From PALSA-926 sp964476835 (GTDB lineage: Bacteria > Pseudomonadota > Alphaproteobacteria > Micavibrionales > UBA2020), in contig CAYZCE010000035.1 in NCBI GenBank assembly GCA_964476835.1, forward strand, positions 1 to 13,399: a stretch of DNA of 13,399 bases, written 5' to 3'. Under the pieces are notes generated by a model. It had not been told where the DNA came from, did not search any database, and saw only the letters and a program-made list of their open reading frames with translations. Below, in pieces: positions 1 through 7,716 of the stretch (positions are counted from its first letter, which is position 1; every line of letters starts with the position of its first letter). Position numbers and translations under genes: made by a program.

Positions 1-483
1 GTCAACGACGTTTCGCTGCGCTACCTCGCGATGCCGGAATTGCAAAAGGGTTTCGGCTTCTTCCAGTCCAAGCCGTCGAGCGCGTTTTCGCCCGTGGCGG
101 TCACGCCCGAGGAACTGGGCGCTGCATGGAAGGACGGCAAAGTGCACCTGCCCATCGTCAGCCACTACAACGGCCAGAAGTTCGGCAGCCCCGAGGCGGG
201 CGTCGACATGGTCTTCGACTTCCCCACCCTCGTCGCCCACGCGGCCAAGACGCGGCCTTTATGCGCGGGCACCATCATCGGCTCCGGCACGGTCTCGAAC
301 AAAGACCGCAGCAAGGGGTCTTCCTGCATCGTTGAAAAACGCATCCTCGAGAAGATGGAGACGGGAGGGTCCGTCACGCCCTTCATGCACTTCGGCGACA
401 CCGTCAAAATCGAAATGTTCGACACCGCTGGAAAATCGATTTTCGGCGCGATCGAGCAGACGCTGAAACAATATAAGGGATAA
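1..483 (+). CDS. Fumarylacetoacetate hydrolase family protein (3' part, 5' end outside window)
   Basis: Only the C-terminal 160 residues are present; the frame is open from base 1, so the gene starts to the left. Visible FAH-family signatures are the stretch around KGFGFFQSKPSSAFSPVAVT, the glycine-rich core GTIIGSGTVSN, and GSSCIVEKR followed by TPFMHFGDTVKIEMFD, which closes the beta-rich fold. The family hydrolyses or decarboxylates acylpyruvate-type substrates with a divalent metal. The metal-binding acidic residues lie mostly in the missing N-terminal part, so activity cannot be judged. Full-length relatives of this type are roughly 330 residues. The phrase FQSKPSSAFSPVAV is typical of the FAH-like proteins found near aromatic-degradation genes, but the true substrate is unknown. 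The gene ends at a strong terminator shared with convergent nusG. Confidence 0.85.
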   Translation, partial: VNDVSLRYLAMPELQKGFGFFQSKPSSAFSPVAVTPEELGAAWKDGKVHLPIVSHYNGQKFGSPEAGVDMVFDFPTLVAHAAKTRPLCAGTIIGSGTVSNKDRSKGSSCIVEKRILEKMETGGSVTPFMHFGDTVKIEMFDTAGKSIFGAIEQTLKQYKG

Positions 484-515
484 AAAAAAGCCCCGCAGTT
501 GCGGGGCTTTTTTTT
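482..515. terminator. Bidirectional Rho-independent terminator between the FAH gene and nusG
   Basis: A perfect 7-bp G+C stem (gccccgc at 490-496, gcggggc at 501-507) with a 4-nt loop is flanked by eight A on the left and eight T on the right. It therefore works in both directions. It starts one base inside the FAH stop codon and ends 12 nt before the nusG stop on the other strand. It is the only strong intrinsic terminator I see in the window. Confidence 0.93.
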
Positions 516-527
516 GTTTTGAAGAGC

Positions 528-1061
528 TTAAAGCTTTTCGACCTGCGTGAATTCCAGTTCGACCGGCGTGGAGCGGCCGAAGATGGAGACGAGGACCTTG
601 AGGCGGCTGCGGGCTTCGTCGATTTCCTCGACGGTGCCGTTGAAGGAGCTGAAGGGACCGTCGGAAACGCGCACTTGCTCGCCGATGTCGAAGGTGATGG
701 TGGAACGCGGACGCTCCGCGCCTTCGACCACTTGCTTCAGCAGGCGCTGCGCCTCGCCTTCGGTGATGGGGGACGGCTTGTTGCCGCCGCCGCCGAGGAA
801 GCCGGTGACCTTGGGGGTATTCTTGACGAGGTGCCAGGCGTCGTCGTTCATTTCCATCTTGACCAGCACATAGCCGGGGAAGAACTTGCGCTCGGAGTTG
901 ACCTTCTGGCCGCGGCGGACTTCGACGACTTCTTCGGTCGGGACCAGCACTTCCTCGATGTATTGGTCGAGGCCGCGCTTGGTTGCGGTCTCCTTGATCG
1001 AGGACGCGACCTTCTTTTCAAAGCCGGAATAGACGTGCAGCACGTACCAGCGCTTAGCCAT
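528..1061 (-). CDS. nusG: Transcription termination/antitermination factor NusG
   Basis: This 177-residue protein has the usual NusG length. The N-terminal NGN domain (about residues 4-110) opens with RWYVLHVYSGFEKKV and contains the conserved SERKFFPGYVLVKM. The C-terminal KOW domain (about 125-155) reads FDIGEQVRVSDGPF then FNGTVEEID. NusG binds RNA polymerase across the clamp, raises processivity, and links polymerase to Rho or to ribosomal protein S10. The start is fixed by AGGAG nine bases upstream of the ATG, and this start overlaps the end of secE by 8 nt (ATGGCTAA), so the two are translationally coupled. In many bacteria rplK follows nusG; here a terminator and a convergent unrelated gene follow instead. 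Confidence 0.98.
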   Translation of the reverse strand: MAKRWYVLHVYSGFEKKVASSIKETATKRGLDQYIEEVLVPTEEVVEVRRGQKVNSERKFFPGYVLVKMEMNDDAWHLVKNTPKVTGFLGGGGNKPSPITEGEAQRLLKQVVEGAERPRSTITFDIGEQVRVSDGPFSSFNGTVEEIDEARSRLKVLVSIFGRSTPVELEFTQVEKL

Positions 1062-1260
1062 TGGAAGAAACTCCTAATTCGAGGACAAACTTGACGGCTT
1101 CGGAAATCAGGCCGTCGGCAACCATGAGGACGATGGCGACGAAGAAGATCATCGCGAAAACCACGATGGTGGTCGTGATGGTTTCCTTGCGCGTCGGCCA
1201 AGTCACCTTGACGGCTTCCTGACGGGTCTCGCGGAAAAACTGGGACAGATTTTTCGACAT
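1054..1260 (-). CDS. secE: Preprotein translocase subunit SecE
   Basis: A 68-residue protein of the short single-span SecE form usual in alphaproteobacteria. The amphipathic N-terminal segment contains the family motif EAVKVTWPTRKET (about residues 15-27). A single membrane helix follows (about 29-50, TTIVVFAMIFFVAIVLMVAD). SecE clamps SecY in the SecYEG channel of the inner membrane. It lies directly downstream of tRNA-Trp and overlaps nusG, a widely conserved order. The ribosome binding site is unclear: an AAGG sits only 2 nt from the ATG, with another AAGGA 12 nt upstream. Confidence 0.97.
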   Translation of the reverse strand: MSKNLSQFFRETRQEAVKVTWPTRKETITTTIVVFAMIFFVAIVLMVADGLISEAVKFVLELGVSSNG

Positions 1261-1289
1261 CGCCTTTTAAATTCCTTTTATCTCTTTTA

Positions 1290-1312
1290 CAGCCTTCGCG
1301 ACGCGAAGGCTG
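1290..1312 (-). other. 11-bp hairpin at the 3' end of tRNA-Trp, before secE
   Basis: A perfect inverted repeat, CAGCCTTCGCG at 1290-1300 and CGCGAAGGCTG at 1302-1312, separated by one base. On the transcribed strand it shares the last two bases of the tRNA's encoded CCA. It is followed by GTAAAAGAG rather than a U-run, so it is not a standard terminator towards secE. A processing or stability element between the tRNA and the secE-nusG message is the likeliest reading, but that role is inferred. Confidence 0.6.
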
Positions 1313-1385
1313 GCAGGAGCGGGGGGACTCGAACCCACAACATCCGGTTTTGGAGACCGGTACTCTACCATTGAGCTACGCTCCT
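1311..1385 (-). tRNA. tRNA-Trp (anticodon CCA)
   Basis: On the minus strand a full cloverleaf can be drawn. The acceptor arm is AGGAGCG paired with CGCTCCT. The D arm begins AGCTCAATGGTAGAG. The anticodon stem is CCGGT/ACCGG with loop CTCCAAA, giving anticodon CCA (plus-strand 1351-1353). The T loop is GGGTTCGAACCC. The discriminator base is G, as expected for bacterial tRNA-Trp, and the 3' CCA is encoded (1311-1313). It lies just upstream of secE-nusG. Confidence 0.97.
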
Positions 1386-1605
1386 CCATCGGCCTTCCCC
1401 CAGTCAGACCCTGCGTTTCCGGAGCCCGGATTCGTCAGTTTCATCAATTTCAGGGAATTACGATAATGAGGTTATACCCAAAGCCGCGCCGGAAATCCAG
1501 ACAAAAGTGAAGCCGTGCACGCTTTTTTTTGACTGTTCCGGCCCCGGAGCCAGCATCATAAACTGCTGAAGAAGCTGAATAAATGGAAAGAAGAAAGCGG
1601 CCTGA

Positions 1606-1830
1606 TCAGCGGCCGAAAGCAGGCTTGGCGGCGGCGTAGGACGGCTCGGGCCAGAAGCTGGCGCCGATGTCGTCAAGGCGCTGTTTCATGATGCCGTCGA
1701 GCGCACAAGTCTTGATGGAGAGTTTCTTGTGGTCGATGTCGAGTACACGGCAGAACACTTGCACCAGGTAACGCGCGTCTTCGAAATTGTCGCGGGTGCA
1801 CTGCACAATGTAGGTATCGTTGTCGTTCAT
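1606..1830 (-). CDS. Uncharacterised 74-residue protein
   Basis: I do not recognise a family. I place the start at the ATG giving MNDNDTYIVQCTRDNFEDAR because CAGGA lies about 11 nt upstream; the frame stays open for 30 more codons upstream, but no better site is seen. The protein is soluble and mixed in charge. It reads as a beta strand (TYIVQCTR), a helix (NFEDARYLVQVFCRVLD) and a second strand (LSIKTCALD), with a Trp/Pro/Ala-rich tail (ASFWPEPSYAAAKPAFGR). There are three cysteines without a CxxC pair, no signal peptide and no membrane segment. It lies alone between tRNA-Trp and the cytidine deaminase gene on the same strand, and could be a small lineage-specific protein. Confidence 0.6.
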   Translation of the reverse strand: MNDNDTYIVQCTRDNFEDARYLVQVFCRVLDIDHKKLSIKTCALDGIMKQRLDDIGASFWPEPSYAAAKPAFGR

Positions 1831-1959
1831 GACAGAAAAGTTCCTGAGTTTTATTTTGACGTCTTGGGGACCTGTCCACAGTACGCCAAGTCCGGATTCT
1901 TTGCAAAACGATTCCCGCAAATATTAGACTAAACACCTGAAAAACATGGCGGAATATTT

Positions 1960-2421
1960 TTAAACCAACTGGCCTTCGTGCCAATAGTCGGCATAGCGCA
2001 TCGGCAGCAATTCAGCGGCCGGAGTCTTGAACAGGTTGTCGGTGCGCGGGTCGCGGAGGATGACTTCGCTGCCCCCGGCATAGTCCATGATGCTTTCGCG
2101 GCAGCGGCCGCAAGGAGAAATCACGCGCGGCTCTTCCGCCACCGTATGGTGATAGACGGCGACGACGCTGACGATGTGCCGCTCGGGCTGCAGTACAGCT
2201 TCGGCAATCGCGATCGGCTCCGCACAAACGGAGAGGCTGCCGACATCGGCGAGCAGGTTTACAGAAGTGATAATTTGGCCGTCATCCAACAGCACCCCTG
2301 CCCCCACCAATGCCGGGGCATGAATACCGCCCAGCTGCAGCACAGGCCGCTTCACCGCAGCGATGGCGGCGGCGATAAGCTTATGATCGGCAGGCAAAAG
2401 CGGATGCTTCTTCATAGCCAC
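1960..2421 (-). CDS. cdd: Cytidine deaminase family protein
   Basis: Zinc-dependent deaminase of the CDA fold. The catalytic segment VCAEPIAIAEA supplies the first zinc Cys (Cys66) and the proton-shuttling Glu68. PCGRCRE supplies Cys104 and Cys107. A Cys-Ala-Glu core with three zinc cysteines matches the small tetrameric cytidine deaminases, whose product is uridine in pyrimidine salvage. At 153 residues it is slightly longer than the usual ~130-140. The N-terminal SVNLLADVGSLS segment matches the nucleoside-binding part of the family. A GTG start has GAGGT five bases upstream; an ATG two codons later (2415) is the alternative. Substrate could also be another nucleoside or a blasticidin-like base, so cytidine is the family default. 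Confidence 0.82.
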   Translation of the reverse strand: MAMKKHPLLPADHKLIAAAIAAVKRPVLQLGGIHAPALVGAGVLLDDGQIITSVNLLADVGSLSVCAEPIAIAEAVLQPERHIVSVVAVYHHTVAEEPRVISPCGRCRESIMDYAGGSEVILRDPRTDNLFKTPAAELLPMRYADYWHEGQLV

Positions 2422-2472
2422 AGATTACCTCAGACCGAAGATATCCTCTACAAAAAACAGCCAAAGCCGGGG

Positions 2473-2478
2473 TATGAT
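2473..2478 (+). promoter_or_regulatory. Possible -10 element of a leaderless histidine kinase message
   Basis: TATGAT matches five of six bases of the sigma-70 -10 consensus and ends 5 bp before the kinase ATG (2484). Transcription would then begin at or next to the start codon. No good Shine-Dalgarno sequence precedes the ATG, which fits. The -35 region (about 2449-2455) is poor. Confidence 0.35.
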
Positions 2479-2483
2479 GGCGC

Positions 2484-3335
2484 ATGGCCTTTACTGCATA
2501 CACAAAAAACGTGCTTCGTGCGCCTGCCGTCGCGGCAACCGCGGCATTCGGCCTTTGCCTGCTGAGCGGTTTCCTCGCGGCGAAAGTCTCGCTGCTGGCG
2601 GCGGCCCTGCCCGCGCTGCTGCTGGCGGCGGCGGCATGGCGCGCGGCGACCGGCGCGGCCGACAAGTCGCGCCTGATCGCCACCGTCACGCACGACATGC
2701 GCACGCCGATGCACGCGATCCTGAATTACGCCGACCTTGGCCTGAACGCGCTGCCGGCCGGCGGCAATGCGACGCTGCAAAAATATTTCAGCAACATCCA
2801 TGCGGGCGCGGAACGCGTGACCGCGCTGATCGACGACATGCTGAGCCTCGGCCGCCTCGATGCCGCGCACGGTGCGCTGCACCCCGAACGCCGCGACCTG
2901 CACACGGCGCTCGAACAGGCCTTGGCGGAGACCGGCTCCCTGCTCGCGCGCAAGAATCTCGACCTGAAAGTCGCGGGCCGCGAACATCCCGCCAGCGCCT
3001 TCCCCCTGCACGACCGCAACCTGATGGTGCGCGTCTTCATCAACCTGATTTCCAACGCCGTCAAGTTCTCGCCCGAAGGCGAGTCCATCGAGATCACCTA
3101 CACGCGCGACGCCGATGCGCTTTATTGCAGCGTCATCAACCGCGGCCCGGGCATTCCGCCGGAGGAACTGGAAACGATTTTCGACCCCTTCACCCAAGGC
3201 CACGCGGCACGCGGCGGCACGGGGCTGGGACTTTCGATCTGCCGCGACATCGTGACGCGTCACGGCGGCCGCATCTGGGCGGAATCGCGCCCTGACGGCG
3301 CGGTCTTCCGCTTCGTGCTGCCGATAAAGAATTAA
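2484..3335 (+). CDS. Membrane-anchored sensor histidine kinase
   Basis: 283 residues. An Ala/Leu-rich N-terminus (about 13-52) forms one or two membrane helices with almost no periplasmic sensor loop. The dimerisation/phosphoacceptor domain has the H-box VTHDMRTPMHAIL, His70. The ATPase domain shows the N-box INLISNAVKFSPEG (Asn187/Asn191), a G1 box NRGPGIPPEEL (219-229), the F-box IFDPFTQG and the G2 box GGTGLGLSI (244-252). The kinase should autophosphorylate His70 and pass phosphate to a receiver. It has no receiver of its own, but two stand-alone receivers lie convergently next to it and are the obvious candidate partners. Its stop overlaps the stop of the nearer receiver by 4 nt. The signal sensed is unknown; with no sensor domain it may respond to membrane state or to a partner protein. 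Confidence 0.92.
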   Translation: MAFTAYTKNVLRAPAVAATAAFGLCLLSGFLAAKVSLLAAALPALLLAAAAWRAATGAADKSRLIATVTHDMRTPMHAILNYADLGLNALPAGGNATLQKYFSNIHAGAERVTALIDDMLSLGRLDAAHGALHPERRDLHTALEQALAETGSLLARKNLDLKVAGREHPASAFPLHDRNLMVRVFINLISNAVKFSPEGESIEITYTRDADALYCSVINRGPGIPPEELETIFDPFTQGHAARGGTGLGLSICRDIVTRHGGRIWAESRPDGAVFRFVLPIKN

Positions 3336-3739
3336 ATCTTGCTGAGGATGCGCGTGATCTTGTCGTCGAGGTCGGCGAGCGAGAACGGCTTGAGGATATA
3401 GCCCGTGACGCCGGCCTTCTGCGCCTCGATGACGGAAGCGAGGTCGTTGCGGCCGGAGACCATCAGGAACGGGATTTCTGACTGCGCGCCGCGCAGCTGC
3501 TTGAGCAGGTCGATGCCCGACAAGCCCGGCATGTTCCAGTCGCAGACGACGAGGTCGATGAGCTTGCCCTGGTCGGCGATGACCTTTTGCGCCTCTTCCC
3601 CGTCCTTGGCTTCGACAATCAGGCTGATGCCGAGGTCGTAGAGCATGTCGCGCAACACGTCGCGGGCGATCTTCTGGTCGTCGACGACCAGGATCTGCAG
3701 GTTCTTCCAGTCAATTTCGCCCGGCTTCTTGGTTGCCAT
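3332..3739 (-). CDS. CheY-like single-domain response regulator (second gene of the pair)
   Basis: A stand-alone receiver domain of 135 residues with no output domain. All phosphotransfer residues are present: the acidic pair Asp20/Asp21 (VVDDQ), phosphoacceptor Asp67 (VVCDWNMPGLSG), Ser95 (LMVSGR) and Lys117 (ILKPFS). The CDWNMPGLSG and ILKPFS sequences resemble CheY rather than transcriptional regulators, so it should act by protein contact or as a phosphate sink/relay. It lies 15 nt behind its paralogue and is probably co-transcribed with it. The ribosome binding site is weak (AAGG very close to the ATG), so translation may depend on the upstream gene. It meets the kinase gene tail to tail with overlapping stops. 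Confidence 0.93.
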   Translation of the reverse strand: MATKKPGEIDWKNLQILVVDDQKIARDVLRDMLYDLGISLIVEAKDGEEAQKVIADQGKLIDLVVCDWNMPGLSGIDLLKQLRGAQSEIPFLMVSGRNDLASVIEAQKAGVTGYILKPFSLADLDDKITRILSKI

Positions 3740-3754
3740 GCACCTTACTATCCG

Positions 3755-4162
3755 TCAGTTTTCCGCCAGCACGTCCGCGATCTTGTTCTGAAGCTCAAAC
3801 AGGGAGAACGGCTTCAGGATATAAGACGCAGCCTCGGGATGGCGGCTCTCGATCAGCCCGGCGATATCGCTATGGCCGGTCACCATGAGGAAAGGTGTAG
3901 TTAGCAAAGAAGCGCGCAGCTTGTCCAGCAGTTCCAGCCCAGACATGCGCGGCATGTTCCAGTCGCAGATGAAGATATCTATCGTTTTCCCATGCTTTTC
4001 AGCTTGTTGAAGCGCCTCCGCGCCGCTTTCGGCCGTCAGCACGGCCGCGACGCCCAGCTGATTCAGCATGTCGCGCAGCACATCGACCGCCAGACGCTGG
4101 TCGTCCGCGATCAAGACCTTCAGGCCTTCCCAGCCGACTGATCCTTGGCGCGACACATGCAT
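3755..4162 (-). CDS. CheY-like single-domain response regulator (first gene of the pair)
   Basis: A second receiver-only protein, also 135 residues, aligning without gaps to the downstream one at 60 of 135 positions. Conserved residues fall at identical positions: acidic pair 20/21 (IADDQ), Asp67 (CDWNMPRMSG), Thr95 (LMVTGH), Lys117 (ILKPFS). I chose the ATG at 4162 because GGGGGA lies about 8 nt upstream. A longer frame from 4213 is ruled out if the TATAAT promoter at 4184-4189 is real, because that start would lie upstream of the transcript. Base composition is lower in G+C than its partner (about 47 % at 3961-4020 against about 63 % at 3541-3600), suggesting an old duplication or separate origin. 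The differing surface residues suggest different partners. Confidence 0.93.
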   Translation of the reverse strand: MHVSRQGSVGWEGLKVLIADDQRLAVDVLRDMLNQLGVAAVLTAESGAEALQQAEKHGKTIDIFICDWNMPRMSGLELLDKLRASLLTTPFLMVTGHSDIAGLIESRHPEAASYILKPFSLFELQNKIADVLAEN

Positions 4163-4183
4163 AGAAATTTCCCCCTGAACCTT

Positions 4184-4213
4184 ATTATACCACAAAGAGG
4201 GGCAAGCGGTCAT
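4184..4213 (-). promoter_or_regulatory. Promoter of the response regulator pair
   Basis: On the minus strand, -35 ATGACC (4208-4213, four of six consensus bases), an 18-bp spacer, and a perfect -10 TATAAT (4184-4189). Transcription would start near 4176, giving a leader of about 15 nt containing the GGGGGA ribosome binding site of the first regulator gene. Confidence 0.6.
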
Positions 4214-4255
4214 TCAGGACTGGATAGCCGTTTGATATAGCAGCATTTTGTCAGG

Positions 4256-4284
4256 TTGACAGCGCTCGGGGCAGCCTATAGCAT
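4256..4284 (+). promoter_or_regulatory. Promoter of the membrane protein–recQ pair
   Basis: A perfect -35 TTGACA (4256-4261), a 17-bp spacer and -10 TAGCAT (4279-4284, four of six). The start would be near 4291, about 26 nt before the ATG. It points away from the response regulator promoter, so the interval is a divergent control region. Confidence 0.55.
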
Positions 4285-4316
4285 CCTCCTATCATCAAAA
4301 TACGGGAGACCCTGCC

Positions 4317-4775
4317 ATGAAGAAATTTTGGAAGAAAATGCCGCCTGTGGCGAAGCTTGGGATCATTGTTGCTGCCGGTGTTGCAGCGGTTTCCGGCATC
4401 GTCGCGGCAGCGACGGGTGCGGCTTTCGGCACTGTGGCGTTGCTGACGGCCGGCGCGCTGGTCGGCGCGGTCGGCGGGGCGATGATCGGCCTCGGCTGCG
4501 GCATCTTCCCGAGCCTCCTCTACGCCAAGGCCGTCAACCGCCGCAACGGCGACGGCTGGCAATCGACGCCGGCTTTCCTCTACGGCCTCGCCGTCTCGGC
4601 AGTCATCGGCGCCGGCATCGGCGGCTGGCGCGGCTACGTCCAGGCAGGCAGCTTCCTCGACGATTTTCCGCCCGCGAAGACCGAATTCAACCTGAACGCG
4701 GCGCCGCCTTCCGCCTTCAAGGCCGCAGCGCCCACGCCGGCGCCGAAGAACGCTTACGTGCTGAAGTTCTCGTAA
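4317..4775 (+). CDS. Glycine-zipper membrane protein of unknown function
   Basis: 152 residues, start supported by GGGAGA seven bases upstream. A basic N-terminus (MKKFWKKM) precedes two adjacent hydrophobic segments (about 13-35 and 36-67) full of Gly/Ala small-residue repeats such as GALVGAVGGAMIGLG. After a polar loop with a basic cluster (AKAVNRRNGDGW) comes a third span (about 85-106, LAVSAVIGAGIGGWRG). The tail is Pro/Ala-rich and probably unstructured (about 107-152). The small-residue spacing suggests tight helix packing or oligomerisation in the inner membrane. I cannot assign a family; simple composition makes distant similarity unreliable. Its stop codon is followed at once by the recQ ATG, so the two form an operon and are probably translationally coupled. 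Confidence 0.75.
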   Translation: MKKFWKKMPPVAKLGIIVAAGVAAVSGIVAAATGAAFGTVALLTAGALVGAVGGAMIGLGCGIFPSLLYAKAVNRRNGDGWQSTPAFLYGLAVSAVIGAGIGGWRGYVQAGSFLDDFPPAKTEFNLNAAPPSAFKAAAPTPAPKNAYVLKFS

Positions 4776-6573
<1,798 letters not shown>

Positions 6574-6602
<29 letters not shown>

Positions 6603-7293
6603 CCTTGCGCTTCAGGTCGTAAGAGTCGCCGTCGCGCAATACGTCGGATGCCGCAGTAACAACCGTCACCGTGCCCGCGCCGACGACATCGAGCGCGCCA
6701 TCCGGAGCAATAATCGCCGCCGTGTTCTCGTCCACGCCGATGCCGAACGAATTCGGCGCCGCCGCCACCATCGAGAAGAGCCGCGACAGGCGCTGCCGCT
6801 GGCTGAAATGCGTATCCACCACCGCGTCGTCGAGGAAGCCGAAGCCGTCTTTCAGCGATACGACATCCTCTTCTTGATAGATCATCATCTTCGAAAGTGC
6901 CGCCGCGCCCGCACTCGTGCCCGCGACGATGCCGCCCGCCGCGAAGTTCCGCGCCACGGCCTGCATGAACGCCGAGCCGGCGATGGCCTCCACCAACTTC
7001 TGCTGGTCGCCGCCCGTGAAGAAAACGATATCCGCGCGCGCTGCCGCCGCCAATGCGTCGGGCGCATCGGCCTCGGCCGGGGTGGTCGGGTGCAGGATCG
7101 TGCAATCCGCGATGCCCAGCCCTGCGAAAGCTTCCACATAGGCCTTGCGCGCCTCTTCCGGCGAAGCGGTCGCCGAGGTGACGACGCAGACGGACGATCC
7201 CGTCCCGCGCGCCGCGGCGAGCATGCGTTTCAGGATCGCACGTTCCTCCGTGCAATCCAGCGCACCTCCGATGGCAAACAGCAGTCCCGGCAT
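6574..7293 (-). CDS. cphB: Cyanophycinase-like serine peptidase (family S51)
   Basis: About 239 residues. Family S51 landmarks are all present: IGGALD near the N-terminus, FTGGDQQKLV (GGD at 94-96), the nucleophile elbow GTSAGA (Ser127), GFGFLDDAVVDTHFSQRQRL and GIGVDENTA. These match cyanophycinase, which cuts the beta-Asp-Arg polymer cyanophycin to dipeptides, better than the shorter peptidase E. No signal peptide is visible, so it is probably cytoplasmic. No cyanophycin synthetase gene is in the window. I prefer the ATG at 7293 because the longer in-frame start at 7326 adds 11 atypical residues and covers the -35 of the divergent yffB promoter; it remains possible. The last residues, including a basic tail, are encoded opposite the recQ 3' end. 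Confidence 0.87.
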
Positions 7294-7310
7294 TCCTGGA
7301 ATCTCTTGAG

Positions 7311-7339
7311 TTGACCAGGACTCCATATTGCCATAAAAA
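7311..7339 (+). promoter_or_regulatory. Promoter of the yffB-like gene
   Basis: -35 TTGACC (7311-7316, five of six), a 17-bp spacer and -10 TAAAAA (7334-7339, four of six). The transcript would start near 7346, about 17 nt before the ATG, leaving room for the AAAGGG ribosome binding site. Confidence 0.5.
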
Positions 7340-7362
7340 TAAGATTGGCGAAAGGGCTAATC

Positions 7363-7716
7363 ATGACCAAAATAACCGTCTACGGCATCAAGAACTGCGA
7401 CACCATGAAGAAGGCCTTTGTGTGGCTGGATGCGCGCAAAATCGCCTATATATTCCACGACTACAAGAAATCCGGCGCCGACAAAAAAGTGCTGGAAACG
7501 GCCATCCGGCAACTCGGCTGGGAAAACGCGATCAACCATAAGGGCACCACATGGCGCGCCCTGCCCGACAAGGTGAAGGACAGCATGACCGCTGGCTCCG
7601 CCCTCAAATGCGCGATGGAGAACCCCTCAATGATCCGCCGCCCGCTGGTGGTGCGCGGCGGCAAGATAATCCTGAGCGGCTTCGATGCCGATGAATACGC
7701 GAAGGTCTTAGGCTAA
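7363..7716 (+). CDS. yffB: YffB-type ArsC/Spx-family thioredoxin-fold protein
   Basis: 117 residues, start set by AAAGGG eight bases upstream; a TTG further upstream is less likely. The sequence follows E. coli YffB closely: VYGIKNCDTMKKA with the single N-terminal Cys12 instead of a CxxC pair, FHDYKKSG, LGWENAIN, KGTTWRALPD and IRRPLVVRGGK, which contains the family Arg-Pro-Leu segment. The family adopts a thioredoxin fold with an inserted helical domain. Arsenate reductases use this scaffold with glutathione/glutaredoxin, while Spx members bind RNA polymerase. YffB proteins have no settled role; a glutathione-dependent thiol reductase has been suggested. No ars genes are nearby, so arsenic resistance should not be inferred. 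The 3' end overlaps convergent yahK by 9 nt. Confidence 0.92.
   Translation: MTKITVYGIKNCDTMKKAFVWLDARKIAYIFHDYKKSGADKKVLETAIRQLGWENAINHKGTTWRALPDKVKDSMTAGSALKCAMENPSMIRRPLVVRGGKIILSGFDADEYAKVLG

Noticed and set aside
1470..1475. TATAAC on the minus strand as a -10 for tRNA-Trp
   Set aside because: No acceptable -35 at 16-18 bp; the interval 1386-1605 otherwise shows no gene, and the promoter could not be placed with confidence.
1598..1615. Stem CGGCC/GGCCG over the stop of the 74-residue gene, followed on that strand by a pyrimidine stretch
   Set aside because: Only 5 bp with an 8-nt loop and no continuous U-run; too weak to call a terminator.
2209..2226. Cytidine deaminase with Cys-Ala-Glu instead of His-Ala-Glu at the zinc site
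   Set aside because: This is the normal form in small tetrameric cytidine deaminases with three zinc cysteines, so it is not an anomaly.
3138..3155. Asn219 in place of the usual Asp of the kinase G1 box (NRGPGI instead of DxGxG), hinting at a dead kinase
   Set aside because: Asn at this position is common in active kinases, and the H-, N-, F- and G2-boxes are intact.
7363..7716. Reading the ArsC-family gene as an arsenate reductase
   Set aside because: It matches the YffB branch and no other ars genes are present.
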